The notes under the pieces are model-generated. The model was not told where the DNA came from. It saw only the letters and a list, made by a program, of their open reading frames with translations, and did no database searches. Shown here in pieces: positions 19,142-28,411 of a DNA stretch of 64,000 nucleotides; the first letter of the stretch is position 1, and each line of letters begins with the position of its first letter. The position numbers and the translations under genes were made by a program. The stretch comes from Pseudoalteromonas prydzensis. Lineage in GTDB: Bacteria; Pseudomonadota; Gammaproteobacteria; Enterobacterales; Alteromonadaceae. The stretch lies in NCBI RefSeq assembly GCF_001661495.1, contig NZ_BDDT01000006.1, forward strand, positions 62,001 to 126,000, in the 5' to 3' direction.

Positions 19142-20182
19142 TTAGCGTTGTAGTGACGCTGAGAAATCGAGCATACGATTAAGCGACTTGAGTGCGCCTT
19201 CACGAAGGTCCATATCTACAAACACTTCCTTGCCAGTTGCATCTAATAACGCTTCCTCAATCGCTTTGAGGCCGTTCATTGCCATCCACGGGCAGTGCGC
19301 GCAACTCTTACACGTTGCGCCTTCACCTGCAGTTGGTGCGGCAACAAATTCTTTATCAGGACAAAGCTGCTGCATTTTATAAAAAATGCCGCGATCGGTG
19401 GCAACAATAAACTTTTGATTAGCCATTGTTTGTGCCGCTTTGATCAATTGACTGGTTGAGCCTACCGCATCCGCTAACGCTACAATCTCTGCTGGTGATT
19501 CTGGGTGTACTAAAACGCCCGCATCAGGATACAGCGCTTTCATGTCTTTTAACGCTTTGGTTTTAAACTCGTCATGCACGATACATGCGCCATTCCACAT
19601 GATCATGTCGGCGCCGGTATTCTTTTGAATATAGGCACCTAAGTGTTTGTCTGGGCCCCAAATGATTTTTTCGCCCATTTCATCAAGGTGCTCAACAATC
19701 TCAAGCGCACACGATGAGGTAACAATCCAATCTGCGCGTGCTTTAACAGCAGTCGAGGTATTGGCATACACAACCACTTTGCGATCAGGGTGCTGATCAC
19801 AAAATGCTGAGAACTCTTCAATTGGGCAACCAATATCAAGCGAACAGGTTGCTTCAAGCGTTGGCATAACCACGGTTTTGTTCGGGGTTAATATTTTCGC
19901 TGTTTCACCCATAAAACGTACGCCCGCGACAATGATCATGTCAGCATCGTGCTTTGCGCCAAAGCGTGCCATTTCTAACGAGTCGGCAACGCAGCCGCCT
20001 GTTTCTTCAGCAAGCGCTTGAATTTCAGGATCAGTGTAATAATGAGCAACTAATACGGCATTTTTATCAATCAATAATTGTTTGATACGTGCTTTGTATT
20101 GCGCTTGCTCATCATTATTCAATGGAGCTGGTTTAGGAGGAAAGATATAACCTTCAGGCATAATAGTTTGAGCTAAACTCAT
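19142..20182 (-). CDS. nadA: Quinolinate synthase NadA
   Basis: NadA condenses iminoaspartate with dihydroxyacetone phosphate to quinolinate in NAD biosynthesis, using a 4Fe-4S cluster. The three cluster cysteines fall in conserved settings: [26 protein letters not shown] and [13 protein letters not shown]. Other motifs are [19 protein letters not shown] and [10 protein letters not shown]. The start is placed at the ATG at 20182 ([11 protein letters not shown]), giving 346 residues, close to E. coli (347); the frame extends 9 codons further without family support. It is a single-gene unit ending at a strong terminator. Confidence 0.95.
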   Translation of the reverse strand: MSLAQTIMPEGYIFPPKPAPLNNDEQAQYKARIKQLLIDKNAVLVAHYYTDPEIQALAEETGGCVADSLEMARFGAKHDADMIIVAGVRFMGETAKILTPNKTVVMPTLEATCSLDIGCPIEEFSAFCDQHPDRKVVVYANTSTAVKARADWIVTSSCALEIVEHLDEMGEKIIWGPDKHLGAYIQKNTGADMIMWNGACIVHDEFKTKALKDMKALYPDAGVLVHPESPAEIVALADAVGSTSQLIKAAQTMANQKFIVATDRGIFYKMQQLCPDKEFVAAPTAGEGATCKSCAHCPWMAMNGLKAIEEALLDATGKEVFVDMDLREGALKSLNRMLDFSASLQR

Positions 20183-20263
20183 TTCTCGACCACTTAATCT
20201 ACAGTGCAATTATGGGGCGAATTATACGAGAATATAAAACTAAATAACAGTAGTGTGCATAAA

Positions 20264-20343
20264 TACCAATCGACTTAAATATTAAACCATCCTAGCGGGC
20301 TAAATAAAGCGTTAGCTGCGTTAGTAACTTAACACGATTGGTA
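20264..20343. repeat. 80-bp element with 9-bp terminal inverted repeats
   Basis: TACCAATCG at 20264-20272 is mirrored by CGATTGGTA at 20335-20343. The element lies in the about 300-base gap between nadA and the tRNA-Lys array, which otherwise has no gene. It resembles the short palindromic repeats scattered in Alteromonadales intergenic DNA, but I cannot confirm multiple genomic copies from this window. Confidence 0.35.
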
Positions 20344-20479
20344 CATTACCAATTTGATTAACGTATTTATATTTTAGCTATTAGCTAATTGACTATGAAG
20401 AGTGAGAATTTCGAATATCAGGAGAGTAAGGTTTAACAAAACAAACGGTTAGATTTAATCTAATGCAAAGATACCAAAA

Positions 20480-20555
20480 TGGTGGGTCATGATGGACTTG
20501 AACCATCGACCAATGGATTAAAAGTCCACTGCTCTACCAACTGAGCTAATGACCC
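20480..20555 (-). tRNA. tRNA-Lys (TTT), copy 8 (most promoter-distal)
   Basis: A 76-base tRNA with encoded CCA; acceptor stem GGGTCAT / ATGACCC, anticodon loop CTTTTAA with anticodon TTT. It is identical in sequence to the other seven copies in this array. It is the last gene transcribed. Confidence 0.97.
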
Positions 20556-20622
20556 GCTCTGGTGCTTATGAAAGCTGCGTAAATCCGCCGATTAAACCAT
20601 CCATTATTACTTGAATAAAGAA

Positions 20623-20698
20623 TGGTGGGTCATGATGGACTTGAACCATCGACCAATGGATTAAAAGTCCACTGCTCTACCAACTGAGCTAATGACCC
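20623..20698 (-). tRNA. tRNA-Lys (TTT), copy 7
   Basis: Identical 76-base tRNA-Lys with encoded CCA and anticodon TTT; its start is 143 bases from that of the neighbouring copy. Confidence 0.97.
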
Positions 20699-20765
20699 GC
20701 TCTGATGCTTATGAAAGCTGCGTAAATCCGCCGATTAAACCATTCGTTATTACTTGAATAAAGAA

Positions 20766-20841
20766 TGGTGGGTCATGATGGACTTGAACCATCGACCAAT
20801 GGATTAAAAGTCCACTGCTCTACCAACTGAGCTAATGACCC
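20766..20841 (-). tRNA. tRNA-Lys (TTT), copy 6
   Basis: Identical 76-base tRNA-Lys with encoded CCA and anticodon TTT; repeat spacing 143 then 142 bases. Confidence 0.97.
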
Positions 20842-20907
20842 GCTCTGGTGCTTATAAAAGCGTGCGTAAATCCGCCGATTGAAACCATTCATTACTTGAA
20901 TAAAGAA

Positions 20908-20983
20908 TGGTGGGTCATGATGGACTTGAACCATCGACCAATGGATTAAAAGTCCACTGCTCTACCAACTGAGCTAATGACCC
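20908..20983 (-). tRNA. tRNA-Lys (TTT), copy 5
   Basis: Identical 76-base tRNA-Lys with encoded CCA and anticodon TTT. Confidence 0.97.
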
Positions 20984-21049
20984 GCTCTGGTGCTTATAAA
21001 AGCGTTGCGTAAATCCGCCGATTAAAACCATTCATTAGTGTATAAAGAA

Positions 21050-21125
21050 TGGTGGGTCATGATGGACTTGAACCATCGACCAATGGATTAAAAGTCCACT
21101 GCTCTACCAACTGAGCTAATGACCC
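21050..21125 (-). tRNA. tRNA-Lys (TTT), copy 4
   Basis: Identical 76-base tRNA-Lys with encoded CCA and anticodon TTT. Confidence 0.97.
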
Positions 21126-21191
21126 GCTCTGGTGCTTATAAAAGCGTGCGTAAATCCGCCGATTGAAACCATTCATTACTTGAATAAAGAA

Positions 21192-21267
21192 TGGTGGGTC
21201 ATGATGGACTTGAACCATCGACCAATGGATTAAAAGTCCACTGCTCTACCAACTGAGCTAATGACCC
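21192..21267 (-). tRNA. tRNA-Lys (TTT), copy 3
   Basis: Identical 76-base tRNA-Lys with encoded CCA and anticodon TTT. Confidence 0.97.
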
Positions 21268-21333
21268 GCTCTGGTGCTTATAAAAGCGTTGCGTAAATCC
21301 GCCGATTGAAACCATTCATTAGTGTATCAAGAA

Positions 21334-21409
21334 TGGTGGGTCATGATGGACTTGAACCATCGACCAATGGATTAAAAGTCCACTGCTCTACCAACTGAGC
21401 TAATGACCC
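21334..21409 (-). tRNA. tRNA-Lys (TTT), copy 2
   Basis: Identical 76-base tRNA-Lys with encoded CCA and anticodon TTT; the spacer on its promoter side differs from the others. Confidence 0.97.
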
Positions 21410-21487
21410 GCTCTGGTGTACCTAAGTACTTACGTAAATCCGTCGATAAAAGACCATTCAATTGTTAACATAAAGCCAAATAAAGAA

Positions 21488-21563
21488 TGGTGGGTCATGA
21501 TGGACTTGAACCATCGACCAATGGATTAAAAGTCCACTGCTCTACCAACTGAGCTAATGACCC
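21488..21563 (-). tRNA. tRNA-Lys (TTT), copy 1 (promoter-proximal)
   Basis: Identical 76-base tRNA-Lys with encoded CCA and anticodon TTT. It is the first gene after the promoter at 21617-21644. Confidence 0.97.
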
Positions 21564-21616
21564 GCTCTTTTTGCCGCAATTTGAGTGGTTGAACCATTCG
21601 TTTGCTGCGGGCGCTT

Positions 21617-21644
21617 ATAATACTTATTTAAAAAATGAGTGCAA
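21617..21644 (-). promoter_or_regulatory. Sigma-70 promoter of the tRNA-Lys array
   Basis: On the minus strand TTGCAC (21644-21639) and TATTAT (21622-21617) are 16 bases apart. A GC-rich discriminator (AAGCGCCCGC) follows, typical of stringently controlled stable-RNA promoters. It lies about 50 bases before the first tRNA. Confidence 0.75.
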
Positions 21645-21731
21645 CAGAAAATGTCTCTTTTTTTAAGTTTTTATGTCTAGTTGACCAATTTTAGACCGCT
21701 TATGACAAAAAGCAGTCTAATCAAGCTGATT

Positions 21732-22484
21732 CTACATTTTTGCAATGCGATCAGTGGCCAATTTTGCAGCAGTTGTACTTGGGTATTGATTGATCAAATC
21801 ATTAAAGGTTTTTAACGCTTGTTCAGCTAAACCTTGTTCTTGTAACAAGGTACCCAGTTTTAACATTGCATCAGGGCGCTTATTTGAATTTGGAAATTCA
21901 TTTACCACAACTTTAAAGTGATCCGACGCTTTCACGGGGTCATTTTTAATCGTTAGCAATTGCCCCAACCAATAATGAGCGTTCGATGCATACACAGAGT
22001 TTGGATACGTGGTTAAGAACGTTTGAAACTCTGGAATGGCCTGATCATAGCGCTTGTCTTTCATTATTAATGCCACTGCACGCTCGTAAGCTTCATTCTC
22101 AGACAAGTCTGAACTAATAGCTTGTTGTGCAACAGGCTCAGCATACTGAGCAGCGCTTGATGCACTAGGCTGCGAATAAGCTTGGCTAACGCGATTTTCA
22201 ATTTCTTGATAAAGCTCGCGCTGACGTTGTAGCACTTTTTCGAGTTTGTAGGTTTGTTCTTCGGTGATCCCGCGAACTTGACTCACTTCATCTTGCAGCC
22301 TATTTAACTGTTGCTGTAACTCAACTTGCAGTAAGTTGCGCGACTGCATCATGCTCTCAAGGGCAGCAAGGCGTTTTTCGATACTTGATTGTGAACTCGC
22401 AGCTTCTGAAACAGGAGCGGGAGCAGCCCAAATTTGGGTGCTCCCGCTCAATATCATGGCTGCCAAAATAATTTTCGGCTTCAT
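21732..22484 (-). CDS. cpoB: Cell division coordinator CpoB (YbgF), TPR protein
   Basis: CpoB is the periplasmic partner of TolA that coordinates outer-membrane constriction with PBP1B. The 250-residue protein has a signal peptide (MKPKIILAAMILSGSTQIWA), an N-terminal trimerising coiled coil (about residues 30-95, QVELQQQLNRLQDEVSQV), a Ser/Ala-rich linker, and C-terminal TPR repeats (about 130-250: AIPEFQTFLTTYPNSVYA, SDHFKVVVNEFPNS, ALKTFNDLINQYPST). It is the last gene of the tol-pal cluster, 13 bases after pal. Confidence 0.93.
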   Translation of the reverse strand: MKPKIILAAMILSGSTQIWAAPAPVSEAASSQSSIEKRLAALESMMQSRNLLQVELQQQLNRLQDEVSQVRGITEEQTYKLEKVLQRQRELYQEIENRVSQAYSQPSASSAAQYAEPVAQQAISSDLSENEAYERAVALIMKDKRYDQAIPEFQTFLTTYPNSVYASNAHYWLGQLLTIKNDPVKASDHFKVVVNEFPNSNKRPDAMLKLGTLLQEQGLAEQALKTFNDLINQYPSTTAAKLATDRIAKM

Positions 22485-22497
22485 AATGTCTCTAATC

Positions 22498-23040
22498 TTA
22501 GTAAACTAGTACCGCACGGCGGTTTTTAGCGAAAGCAGATTCAGTGCGTGATTTAACCATTGGCTTCTCTTCACCATAGCTCACTACTGACATTTGGCTT
22601 GCTGAAACACCTAAGCTTTGTAGGTATTTTTCAACTGCTTGGCCACGGTGCTCACCCAGTGCAATATTGTACTCAGGTGTGCCACGCTCATCGGCATGAC
22701 CTTCAATTAATACTTTAACTGATGGGTTTTTAACTAAAAACTCAGCGTGTGCACGAAGTAATTCACCGTACTGACCTTGAATAGCCGCAGTGTCAAAACC
22801 AAAGTAAATAACTTGCTCTTGACGCAATTCGTCATACTTCTGACGAAGCTCTTCTTGTGCTTGTTGCTCTGGTGTTAATGTTGCAACTTCAACTGCATCA
22901 TTATCTGTTGTTTGCTCAACAGTTGCTTGATTTGATTGATTTGCTGCACCTTCATCGATATCCGAAGATGAGCTACAAGCTGCTAGTGTCATAACTGGCA
23001 CAGCAATTAGCAGGCCTTTAAGTATTTTATTAAGTTGCAT
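22498..23040 (-). CDS. pal: Peptidoglycan-associated lipoprotein Pal
   Basis: Pal is the outer-membrane lipoprotein that binds peptidoglycan and the Tol complex. The 180-residue product has a lipoprotein signal with lipobox LAAC (Cys about residue 22), a Ser-rich spacer, and an OmpA-like domain with IYFGFDTAAIQGQY, IEGHADERGTPEYN, and the meso-DAP-contacting Asp and Arg region ALGEHRGQAVEKYL. It lies 35 bases after tolB. Confidence 0.96.
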   Translation of the reverse strand: MQLNKILKGLLIAVPVMTLAACSSSSDIDEGAANQSNQATVEQTTDNDAVEVATLTPEQQAQEELRQKYDELRQEQVIYFGFDTAAIQGQYGELLRAHAEFLVKNPSVKVLIEGHADERGTPEYNIALGEHRGQAVEKYLQSLGVSASQMSVVSYGEEKPMVKSRTESAFAKNRRAVLVY

Positions 23041-23075
23041 TTAGTAGATTCCTATATTGAGTAAACCAGCAAATA

Positions 23076-24434
23076 TTACTGTAAATAAGGCGACCACGCG
23101 GGTGCCTTTACTTGTCCATTTAGCACAGGTAACCGTGCTTTAAAGCGACCGTCCATTGATACTAGCGCTAGTACCTGCTTATTATTATGAAGCGTGCTAT
23201 AAATGATCATCGAGCCGTTTGGCGCTATGCTCGGTGATTCATCTAGGCGCGTTCGTGTTAATACTTGGAATGCGCCTGTAGCCAGCTCTTTCTTAGCGAG
23301 ATGGTACTGCCCGTTGGTACGGTTAACCATCACTAATTCTTTGCCGTCAGGGGTAATTGAACCTGCAAGATTCATATCACCATCAAAGGTCATGCGTTGT
23401 GACCTACCTGTTTGTAAATTTAACTTATAAATCTGAGCATTACCACCCCTTTCAGAGGTAAACACGATATCCTGACCATTCGGATGCCATGACGGCTCAG
23501 TATCTATACTACGGTGGTTAGTTAAACGAGTTTCCTTACGTGTTGCTAAGTCTAGCATATACACTTCTGTTGCACCGTTTCTGTCTTTTGACAATACTAA
23601 CAATAATTTTTTACCGTCTGGCGAAAATTGTGGCGCGCCATTAATACCCTGATGGCTAGTGATAAGCTCACGCTTACCAGTATATAAGTCTTGGATATAA
23701 ATTTGGCTTTGACGATTTTCAAAGGTCACATACGCAAGCTTAGTTCCATCTGGTGACCATGCTGGTGACATAAGTGGTTCTTGTGAACGCAATAAAACCT
23801 GTTCATTAAACCCATCGTAATCAGCGACTACTAGCTGATAAGGCTTTGGTTCATCATCACGCACTATTACATAAGCAATTTTAGTTAAAAATGCGCCACG
23901 TTCTCCGGTGAGTTTTTCATAAATAACATCACTGATGCGATGTGCATATCGTCTAAAACCAGTATCACTGATCACACTTTCGCGCGCTTCTTGGATATGA
24001 TCTTGGTTTTTAATTAGTTTACCGTTGCTCATCATTTGCGTTTCACCACCAGTGATTTGACCGCGAATAACATCAACCAACTCATAACGAACTAAGTAAC
24101 GGCCATCAGTTTGCTGCTCAACTTCACCCACTAATATAGCTTCCACGCCTTTATTTACCCATGCCGCATAGTCTACGTCAGCATCTTTGCTAGGTAACTG
24201 CGGCATTGCATTTACGTCAATGGGTTTGAATTTACCGCTGCGCATTAAATCTGCAGCAATCACATCACTGAGCTTTTGTGGAATTGGCCCCACCCCTTTG
24301 TATTTAAATGGCACGATCGCAATAGGTCGCGCGCCATCAATACCTTCTGTTATGACTATTTCAAGTGCTGCATTGGCAACACTGGTAAAGCCTAAAACGA
24401 AAATTAAACAAACTGTTTTCAACTTGTTGAACAT
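23076..24434 (-). CDS. tolB: Tol-Pal system protein TolB
   Basis: TolB is the periplasmic link between Pal and the TolQRA motor. The 452-residue protein has a cleavable signal ([22 protein letters not shown]), the N-terminal alpha/beta domain ([20 protein letters not shown], about 40-60) and a C-terminal six-bladed WD40-like propeller with repeats such as [51 protein letters not shown] and [16 protein letters not shown]. Length is close to E. coli TolB (430). Confidence 0.96.
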   Translation of the reverse strand: MFNKLKTVCLIFVLGFTSVANAALEIVITEGIDGARPIAIVPFKYKGVGPIPQKLSDVIAADLMRSGKFKPIDVNAMPQLPSKDADVDYAAWVNKGVEAILVGEVEQQTDGRYLVRYELVDVIRGQITGGETQMMSNGKLIKNQDHIQEARESVISDTGFRRYAHRISDVIYEKLTGERGAFLTKIAYVIVRDDEPKPYQLVVADYDGFNEQVLLRSQEPLMSPAWSPDGTKLAYVTFENRQSQIYIQDLYTGKRELITSHQGINGAPQFSPDGKKLLLVLSKDRNGATEVYMLDLATRKETRLTNHRSIDTEPSWHPNGQDIVFTSERGGNAQIYKLNLQTGRSQRMTFDGDMNLAGSITPDGKELVMVNRTNGQYHLAKKELATGAFQVLTRTRLDESPSIAPNGSMIIYSTLHNNKQVLALVSMDGRFKARLPVLNGQVKAPAWSPYLQ

Positions 24435-24443
24435 ACCATTCCT

Positions 24444-25370
24444 TTAAAATTGTGGCTTAATTGTTAAGTTAATATTTTTTAATTGCTCAAACACATCTTT
24501 ATCTTTAGAAACCGGCAGTGTATCAGCCATACGAACCGCTCTAAGTGCCGCTTCACATACTAACTTATCTCCGCCTAAAGATTGCACCTGCGTTACCAAG
24601 CCATTAAAGCCTAGACGTATATTGACACGACATTGCTGATTTTTCATTTTTTCATCAATTAATAAATTTTGCTGAATACGCGCCATTATTAATGCTTTAT
24701 ATTTATCAACTTCAGTGCCAACTTGCTGTTGGCGAAGTTTGTTGCGCGCAGCTTGCTCTGACGCTAACTGCTCTTGCAACATCTGCTCTTGCAATGCTTT
24801 TTGACGTGCTTCCTCAGCAGCTTCGGCACGTTTTTTAGCGGCTAATTCTTCACGTTTACGGTCGTCTTCAGCTTTCTTTAATGCCTCTTCTTCCGCTTTA
24901 CGCTTTTCAGCAGCAGCTTTAGCAGCAAGTTCTGCTTGCTCTTTTTGCTTTTCAGCTTGCTGTGCTTTCTCACGTTCTTTTTGTTCAATTTCACGCGCTT
25001 TTTTAGCCTGTGCTTGGGCTTGCGCGGTTTCTTTCTCTTTCGCGCGACGCTCTTGCTCTAGTTTTTTAATGCGACGATCTTCTGCTTCACGTTGTTTACG
25101 TGCATCAGAGGCGCGACGCTCTAAATCCCGAATACGTTTATCTTCAGCACGTTTTTTGTCATCTTCTTTACGTTTTAACTCAGCAATTTTTTGTTCAACC
25201 ATTTTTTGGTCAACAGTCACCGCTGAAACCGCATTTTCTGCCTCTGGCATGGCAGTATTTAACGTCACTTCCATCACTGTTGGCGAAGATGTGTGAAAAT
25301 TTGCTGTACCAACCAACACGCCAATAATCGCAAGGTGCAACAACACTGATTTTATTATTGAAGCACGCAT
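24444..25370 (-). CDS. tolA: Cell envelope protein TolA
   Basis: TolA spans the periplasm from the TolQR motor to Pal/TolB. The 308-residue protein has an N-terminal membrane helix (VLLHLAIIGVLVGTANF), a long Lys/Glu/Ala/Arg-rich helical domain II (about residues 45-205), and a C-terminal TolA domain III (DKYKALIMARIQQNLLID, CRVNIRLGFNGLVTQVQ) with two conserved cysteines. I choose the ATG at 25370, one base after the tolR stop, because AAAGG lies just before it; an upstream ATG at 25391 would overlap tolR by 20 bases. Confidence 0.94.
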   Translation of the reverse strand: MRASIIKSVLLHLAIIGVLVGTANFHTSSPTVMEVTLNTAMPEAENAVSAVTVDQKMVEQKIAELKRKEDDKKRAEDKRIRDLERRASDARKQREAEDRRIKKLEQERRAKEKETAQAQAQAKKAREIEQKEREKAQQAEKQKEQAELAAKAAAEKRKAEEEALKKAEDDRKREELAAKKRAEAAEEARQKALQEQMLQEQLASEQAARNKLRQQQVGTEVDKYKALIMARIQQNLLIDEKMKNQQCRVNIRLGFNGLVTQVQSLGGDKLVCEAALRAVRMADTLPVSKDKDVFEQLKNINLTIKPQF

Positions 25371-25371
25371 A

Positions 25372-25806
25372 TTAACCTTTACTTCCTTCAAATGATTCAG
25401 TCATTAATCCCACCGAAGGCACACCCGCATTTTTCAAAAAGTCCATCAGTAACAATACTTCTTGGTACGATACTTTGCCTGAACCTTTGATCATCACTGG
25501 GGTTTCTGGGTTTTTCATCAGTTGTAGCTTGATAACAGCGGCAACATCTAATGCTTCCATCGGCTCTTCAGGATCAGTACCAATACTGACATAGTACTTA
25601 CCTTGTGCGTCGATAGAAGCAATAATTGGCGGCGTATCTTTTGTATCAACTAAATCTGATTCTTCCATTTTTGGTAAATCAACTTTAACACCATGTGTGA
25701 TCAACGGCGCTGTCGCCATAAAGATGATCAACAATACCAACATTACATCTATATAAGGAACTACGTTAATCTCTGCAACAGGACGACGTTTCTTACGCTG
25801 ATACAT
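25372..25806 (-). CDS. tolR: TolR, Tol-Pal motor subunit (ExbD family)
   Basis: TolR is the single-pass membrane partner of TolQ that couples proton flow to TolA. The 144-residue protein shows the functional membrane helix with its protonatable aspartate ([19 protein letters not shown], about residues 14-33), followed by the periplasmic ExbD domain ([30 protein letters not shown]). It overlaps the end of tolQ by 14 bases. Confidence 0.96.
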   Translation of the reverse strand: MYQRKKRRPVAEINVVPYIDVMLVLLIIFMATAPLITHGVKVDLPKMEESDLVDTKDTPPIIASIDAQGKYYVSIGTDPEEPMEALDVAAVIKLQLMKNPETPVMIKGSGKVSYQEVLLLMDFLKNAGVPSVGLMTESFEGSKG

Positions 25807-26497
25807 TCGCTTTTGCCTCTATTTGTGTAGCTGCTTGACGGTGTAAAATATTTGCAAACTCTTCCATAAAGTTAATGTAGTGTGATTCCAGCTTTTCAAC
25901 TTTATTAGCAAAACGGTTATAGGCGATTACCGCTGGAATTGCTGCAAATAGACCCATTGCTGTTGCAATCAAGGCTTCTGCGATACCAGGTGCAACCATC
26001 TGTAATGTAGCTTGTTTTACTTCACCAAGCGCTATAAAGGCGTTCATGATCCCCCAAACAGTACCAAATAAGCCGATATAAGGACTAATAGAGCCAACGG
26101 TTGCTAAAAACGATAAACTCGATTCTAGTTTTTCAATTTCACGAGATAAAGCCACACGCATTGAACGATGTGTACCTTCCATAACAATACTCGCACTTTG
26201 AAACGACGTTTTTTTATGACGGGCAAATTCTTTAAAGCCAGCAATAAATAATGCTTCTATACCGCTTGAGTTACCACTGCGTGATGAAATTTCGTTGTAA
26301 AGTTTACTTAAATCAATACCAGACCAAAATTTTTGTTCAAAGCGCTTGGCATTTGTTAACGCCTCAGAAATCGCTTTCTTACGTTGAAAAATAATTGCCC
26401 ATGACATAACTGACATAGCTACCAGCGCCAGCATTACCAACTGCACAAGAAAACTTGCTTCTAGAATTAAATCTAAAAAATTAAGCCCTGAACCCAC
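25793..26497 (-). CDS. tolQ: TolQ, Tol-Pal motor subunit (ExbB family)
   Basis: TolQ is the three-helix membrane stator of the Tol motor. The 234-residue protein has TM1 near residues 14-36 ([20 protein letters not shown]), a cytoplasmic loop, and TM2/TM3 with family motifs [21 protein letters not shown] and [23 protein letters not shown] (cited in parts). It is the first gene of the cluster here; ybgC, which often precedes tolQ, is missing, and the upstream 0.9 kb holds no protein gene. Confidence 0.96.
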   Translation of the reverse strand: MGSGLNFLDLILEASFLVQLVMLALVAMSVMSWAIIFQRKKAISEALTNAKRFEQKFWSGIDLSKLYNEISSRSGNSSGIEALFIAGFKEFARHKKTSFQSASIVMEGTHRSMRVALSREIEKLESSLSFLATVGSISPYIGLFGTVWGIMNAFIALGEVKQATLQMVAPGIAEALIATAMGLFAAIPAVIAYNRFANKVEKLESHYINFMEEFANILHRQAATQIEAKANVSA

Positions 26498-26647
26498 ATT
26501 AAACTCCTAATAAGATTTCTTGTAAAAATACCATTTCTTTTTACGCTAGGTATCTGACCAAAGGGTTGGCCAAAAGTTGCAACTAGTGTATCGATTCAGA
26601 TCCTTACTGACAACGCTATTGCTGTGAATTAGCAACAAAAAACGTTG

Positions 26648-26670
26648 AAAAGCAGGTCTGCTGCTTTTTT
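26648..26670 (+). terminator. Hairpin with T run, terminator-like
   Basis: AAAAGCAG (26648-26655) pairs with CTGCTTTT (26661-26668) and is followed by further T residues. It could end plus-strand transcription, but nothing obvious is transcribed towards it; on the minus strand it would lie in the tolQ leader. Confidence 0.45.
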
Positions 26671-26984
26671 GTTAAGCTAAAAACCAAGACACTTAAATCT
26701 CTATTTATAGCGGCTTATGTCAATATTATCGCCCAGTGCGTATTTATAAACAAAAACCATGTAAAACACCTTGTTTATTCACAATCAATGCATAACCAAG
26801 CAAAAGCAACATTTTAAACTACAGACAGGACAGTTTAACTAATCTGTTTAAAAACCAACCACACAAATAAAATTTCATAAATTCAACAAACTAATAACTT
26901 GTTGTGAATTTTATGAACAAAAAAAATGCAATCATAAAAGCCTAGCTATTAGTTTTTTTAATCTGAAAATTAAATTTTTCTAGT

Positions 26985-27013
26985 TTGAACAAAAAACAAC
27001 AATTGCGTATTAT
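26985..27013 (+). promoter_or_regulatory. Sigma-70 promoter of the candidate sRNA
   Basis: TTGAAC (26985-26990) and TATTAT (27008-27013) are separated by exactly 17 bases, each differing from consensus at one position (TTGACA differs at two). The expected start point is near 27020. Confidence 0.7.
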
Positions 27014-27019
27014 TCCCCC

Positions 27020-27199
27020 ATACCGAGCTAGCGCAGTAATGAATACTTCATTAAGCCCAGTTCTTTGCAATATGATTCTGATTTTTCGTATTGCTAAGCT
27101 TAAAGTCCTCTTGATAAAACTCGAAGAATTTAAGCTGTGTTCCCTGGATTACTTCCTTCAACTTGTTGTTTGCCCGCATTCTTATGCGGGCTTTTTTTT
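27020..27199 (+). ncRNA. Candidate structured small RNA, about 180 nt
   Basis: Between the promoter at 26985 and a textbook terminator the RNA would fold into four consecutive stem-loops. SL1 is TAATGAA / TTCATTA (27037-27053, 3-base loop). SL2 is GCAATATGA / TCGTATTGC (27067-27094, 9 bp with one G-U pair, 10-base loop). SL3 is AGCTTAAA / TTTAAGCT (27097-27136) enclosing an inner TCTT / AAGA pair. SL4 is the terminator GCCCGCAT / ATGCGGGC with eight T residues. A single-stranded stretch, TTCCTTCAACTTGTTGTTT (27153-27171), lies just before the terminator and could act as a pairing seed. There is no ribosome binding site with a sensible frame. I do not recognise it as 6S, tmRNA, Spot 42, GcvB, CsrB or SRP RNA. 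The call rests on promoter, structure and terminator seen in sequence. Confidence 0.6.
27172..27199 (+). terminator. Rho-independent terminator of the candidate sRNA
   Basis: GCCCGCAT, loop TCTT, ATGCGGGC and then T8. The T run lies only on the plus-strand side, which fixes the direction. Confidence 0.9.
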
Positions 27200-27396
27200 G
27201 CCTAAAAATAAAGTAAAGCACCGTGATATGGGGCATACAATATCGTTTACAAACTTAACAGCATGTGAATTATAGCCGTCGAAATAGCTAAACGCTTAGG
27301 TAGATAGGCGCTAAGTGGTTAAAAAAGAACTGTTGAGTTATTTGCAGAGGATAATTTGCAGCCATATTTGAGTATATAGCTGCAAAAAAATATACT

Positions 27397-28404
27397 TTAT
27401 TGTTGTTTGGGTAACAAACCAAAGTGATGGTAGGCGTTATCAGAGACAATACGCCCGCGAGGAGTACGCTGGATAAAGCCTTGTTGAATTAAATACGGCT
27501 CAATCACATCTTCGATCGTTTCTTTTTCTTCACCAATGGCGGCAGCAAGATTATCTAAACCAACGGGGCCACCCATAAATTTTTCGATGATGGCGAGCAA
27601 GTATTTACGGTCCATGTAATCAAAACCGCTTTTGTCTACATCAATCATGTTCAGTGCCAGCTCTGCCACTTCTGCATTGACTGTACCGTCTGATTTAACT
27701 TGCGTGTAATCACGTACTCGGCGCAATAATCGATTGGCGATACGTGGCGTACCACGAGAACGTTTAGCAATTTCTGCCGCGCCATCATCACACATTTGTA
27801 AATTTAAATAATGCGCAGAGCGCGCTACTATGGTTGAGAGATCGGCAACTGAATAAAACTCTAAACGCTGCACAATACCAAAACGGTCTCTTAGCGGTGA
27901 GGTTAACGAACCCGCGCGAGTGGTTGCACCAATCAGTGTAAAAGCCGGTAAATCAAGTTTGATAGAGCGCGCTGCTGGGCCTTCACCAATCATTAAATCA
28001 AGTTGGTAGTCTTCCATGGCGGGATAGAGTATTTCTTCAACTTGCGGGCTTAGCCTATGTATTTCGTCAATAAACAGTACATCCCCTTCTTCAAGGTTAG
28101 TAAGCAGCGCGGCTAAGTCCCCTGCTTTTTCAAGCACTGGACCTGATGTGGTCTTGATACTTACATTTAGCTCGTTCGCGACAATATTGGCTAATGTGGT
28201 TTTACCCAAACCCGGCGGGCCAAATATTAATAGATGATCAAGTGCTTCACCGCGGGTGCGCGCCGCTTCTATAAATATTTCCATCTGTTGTTTAACATGG
28301 GGCTGACCGGTGTAATCGGCTAATAGTTTTGGTCTAATCGCACGATCAACAACATCTTCATTACTTTGCTCCGTCGCATCAATTAAACGATCCGCTTCAA
28401 TCAT
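27397..28404 (-). CDS. ruvB: Holliday junction branch migration ATPase RuvB
   Basis: RuvB is the hexameric AAA+ motor that drives branch migration with RuvA. The 335-residue protein has Walker [19 protein letters not shown] (about residue 60), Walker [11 protein letters not shown] (about 110), sensor 1 [10 protein letters not shown] and the arginine finger region [16 protein letters not shown], followed by the C-terminal winged helix ([20 protein letters not shown]). It is 7 bases after ruvA and last in the ruvC-ruvA-ruvB operon. Confidence 0.97.
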   Translation of the reverse strand: MIEADRLIDATEQSNEDVVDRAIRPKLLADYTGQPHVKQQMEIFIEAARTRGEALDHLLIFGPPGLGKTTLANIVANELNVSIKTTSGPVLEKAGDLAALLTNLEEGDVLFIDEIHRLSPQVEEILYPAMEDYQLDLMIGEGPAARSIKLDLPAFTLIGATTRAGSLTSPLRDRFGIVQRLEFYSVADLSTIVARSAHYLNLQMCDDGAAEIAKRSRGTPRIANRLLRRVRDYTQVKSDGTVNAEVAELALNMIDVDKSGFDYMDRKYLLAIIEKFMGGPVGLDNLAAAIGEEKETIEDVIEPYLIQQGFIQRTPRGRIVSDNAYHHFGLLPKQQ

Positions 28405-28411
28405 GGTTTAC

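Larger units (their letters stand above)
20480..21563 (-). repeat. Tandem array of eight tRNA-Lys units
   Basis: Eight units with starts at 20480, 20623, 20766, 20908, 21050, 21192, 21334 and 21488, so periods of 143, 143, 142, 142, 142, 142 and 154. The spacers are also similar to each other (each contains GTAAATCCGCCGAT or a close variant), which shows that the whole unit was duplicated and not just the tRNA. Confidence 0.95.
26498..27396. other. 0.9 kb gap between tolQ and ruvB without protein genes
   Basis: This stretch is strongly AT-rich and has no convincing coding frame. It must contain the tolQ promoter (minus strand). From left to right it holds a hairpin at 26648-26670, a near-consensus plus-strand promoter at 26985-27013, the candidate RNA at 27020-27199, and an inverted repeat TTTGCAGC/GCTGCAAA (27355-27386) just after the ruvB stop, which has no T run and could be an mRNA 3' structure. 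A 96-codon frame starting at 26985 begins on the promoter -35 box itself and is rejected. Confidence 0.6.

Noticed and set aside
20448..20462. TTAGATTTAATCTAA palindrome just past the last tRNA-Lys
   Set aside because: It is AT-only and lacks a T run; too weak to call a terminator or operator.
20480..21563. A regularly spaced 76-base repeat with about 66-base spacers, resembling a CRISPR array
   Set aside because: The repeat folds as tRNA-Lys with encoded CCA; the spacers are related to each other, not unique, and no cas genes are present.
26985..27275. A 96-codon plus-strand frame in the tolQ-ruvB gap
   Set aside because: It begins on the -35 element of a near-consensus promoter, runs through the terminator hairpin, and has no ribosome binding site or protein-like pattern.
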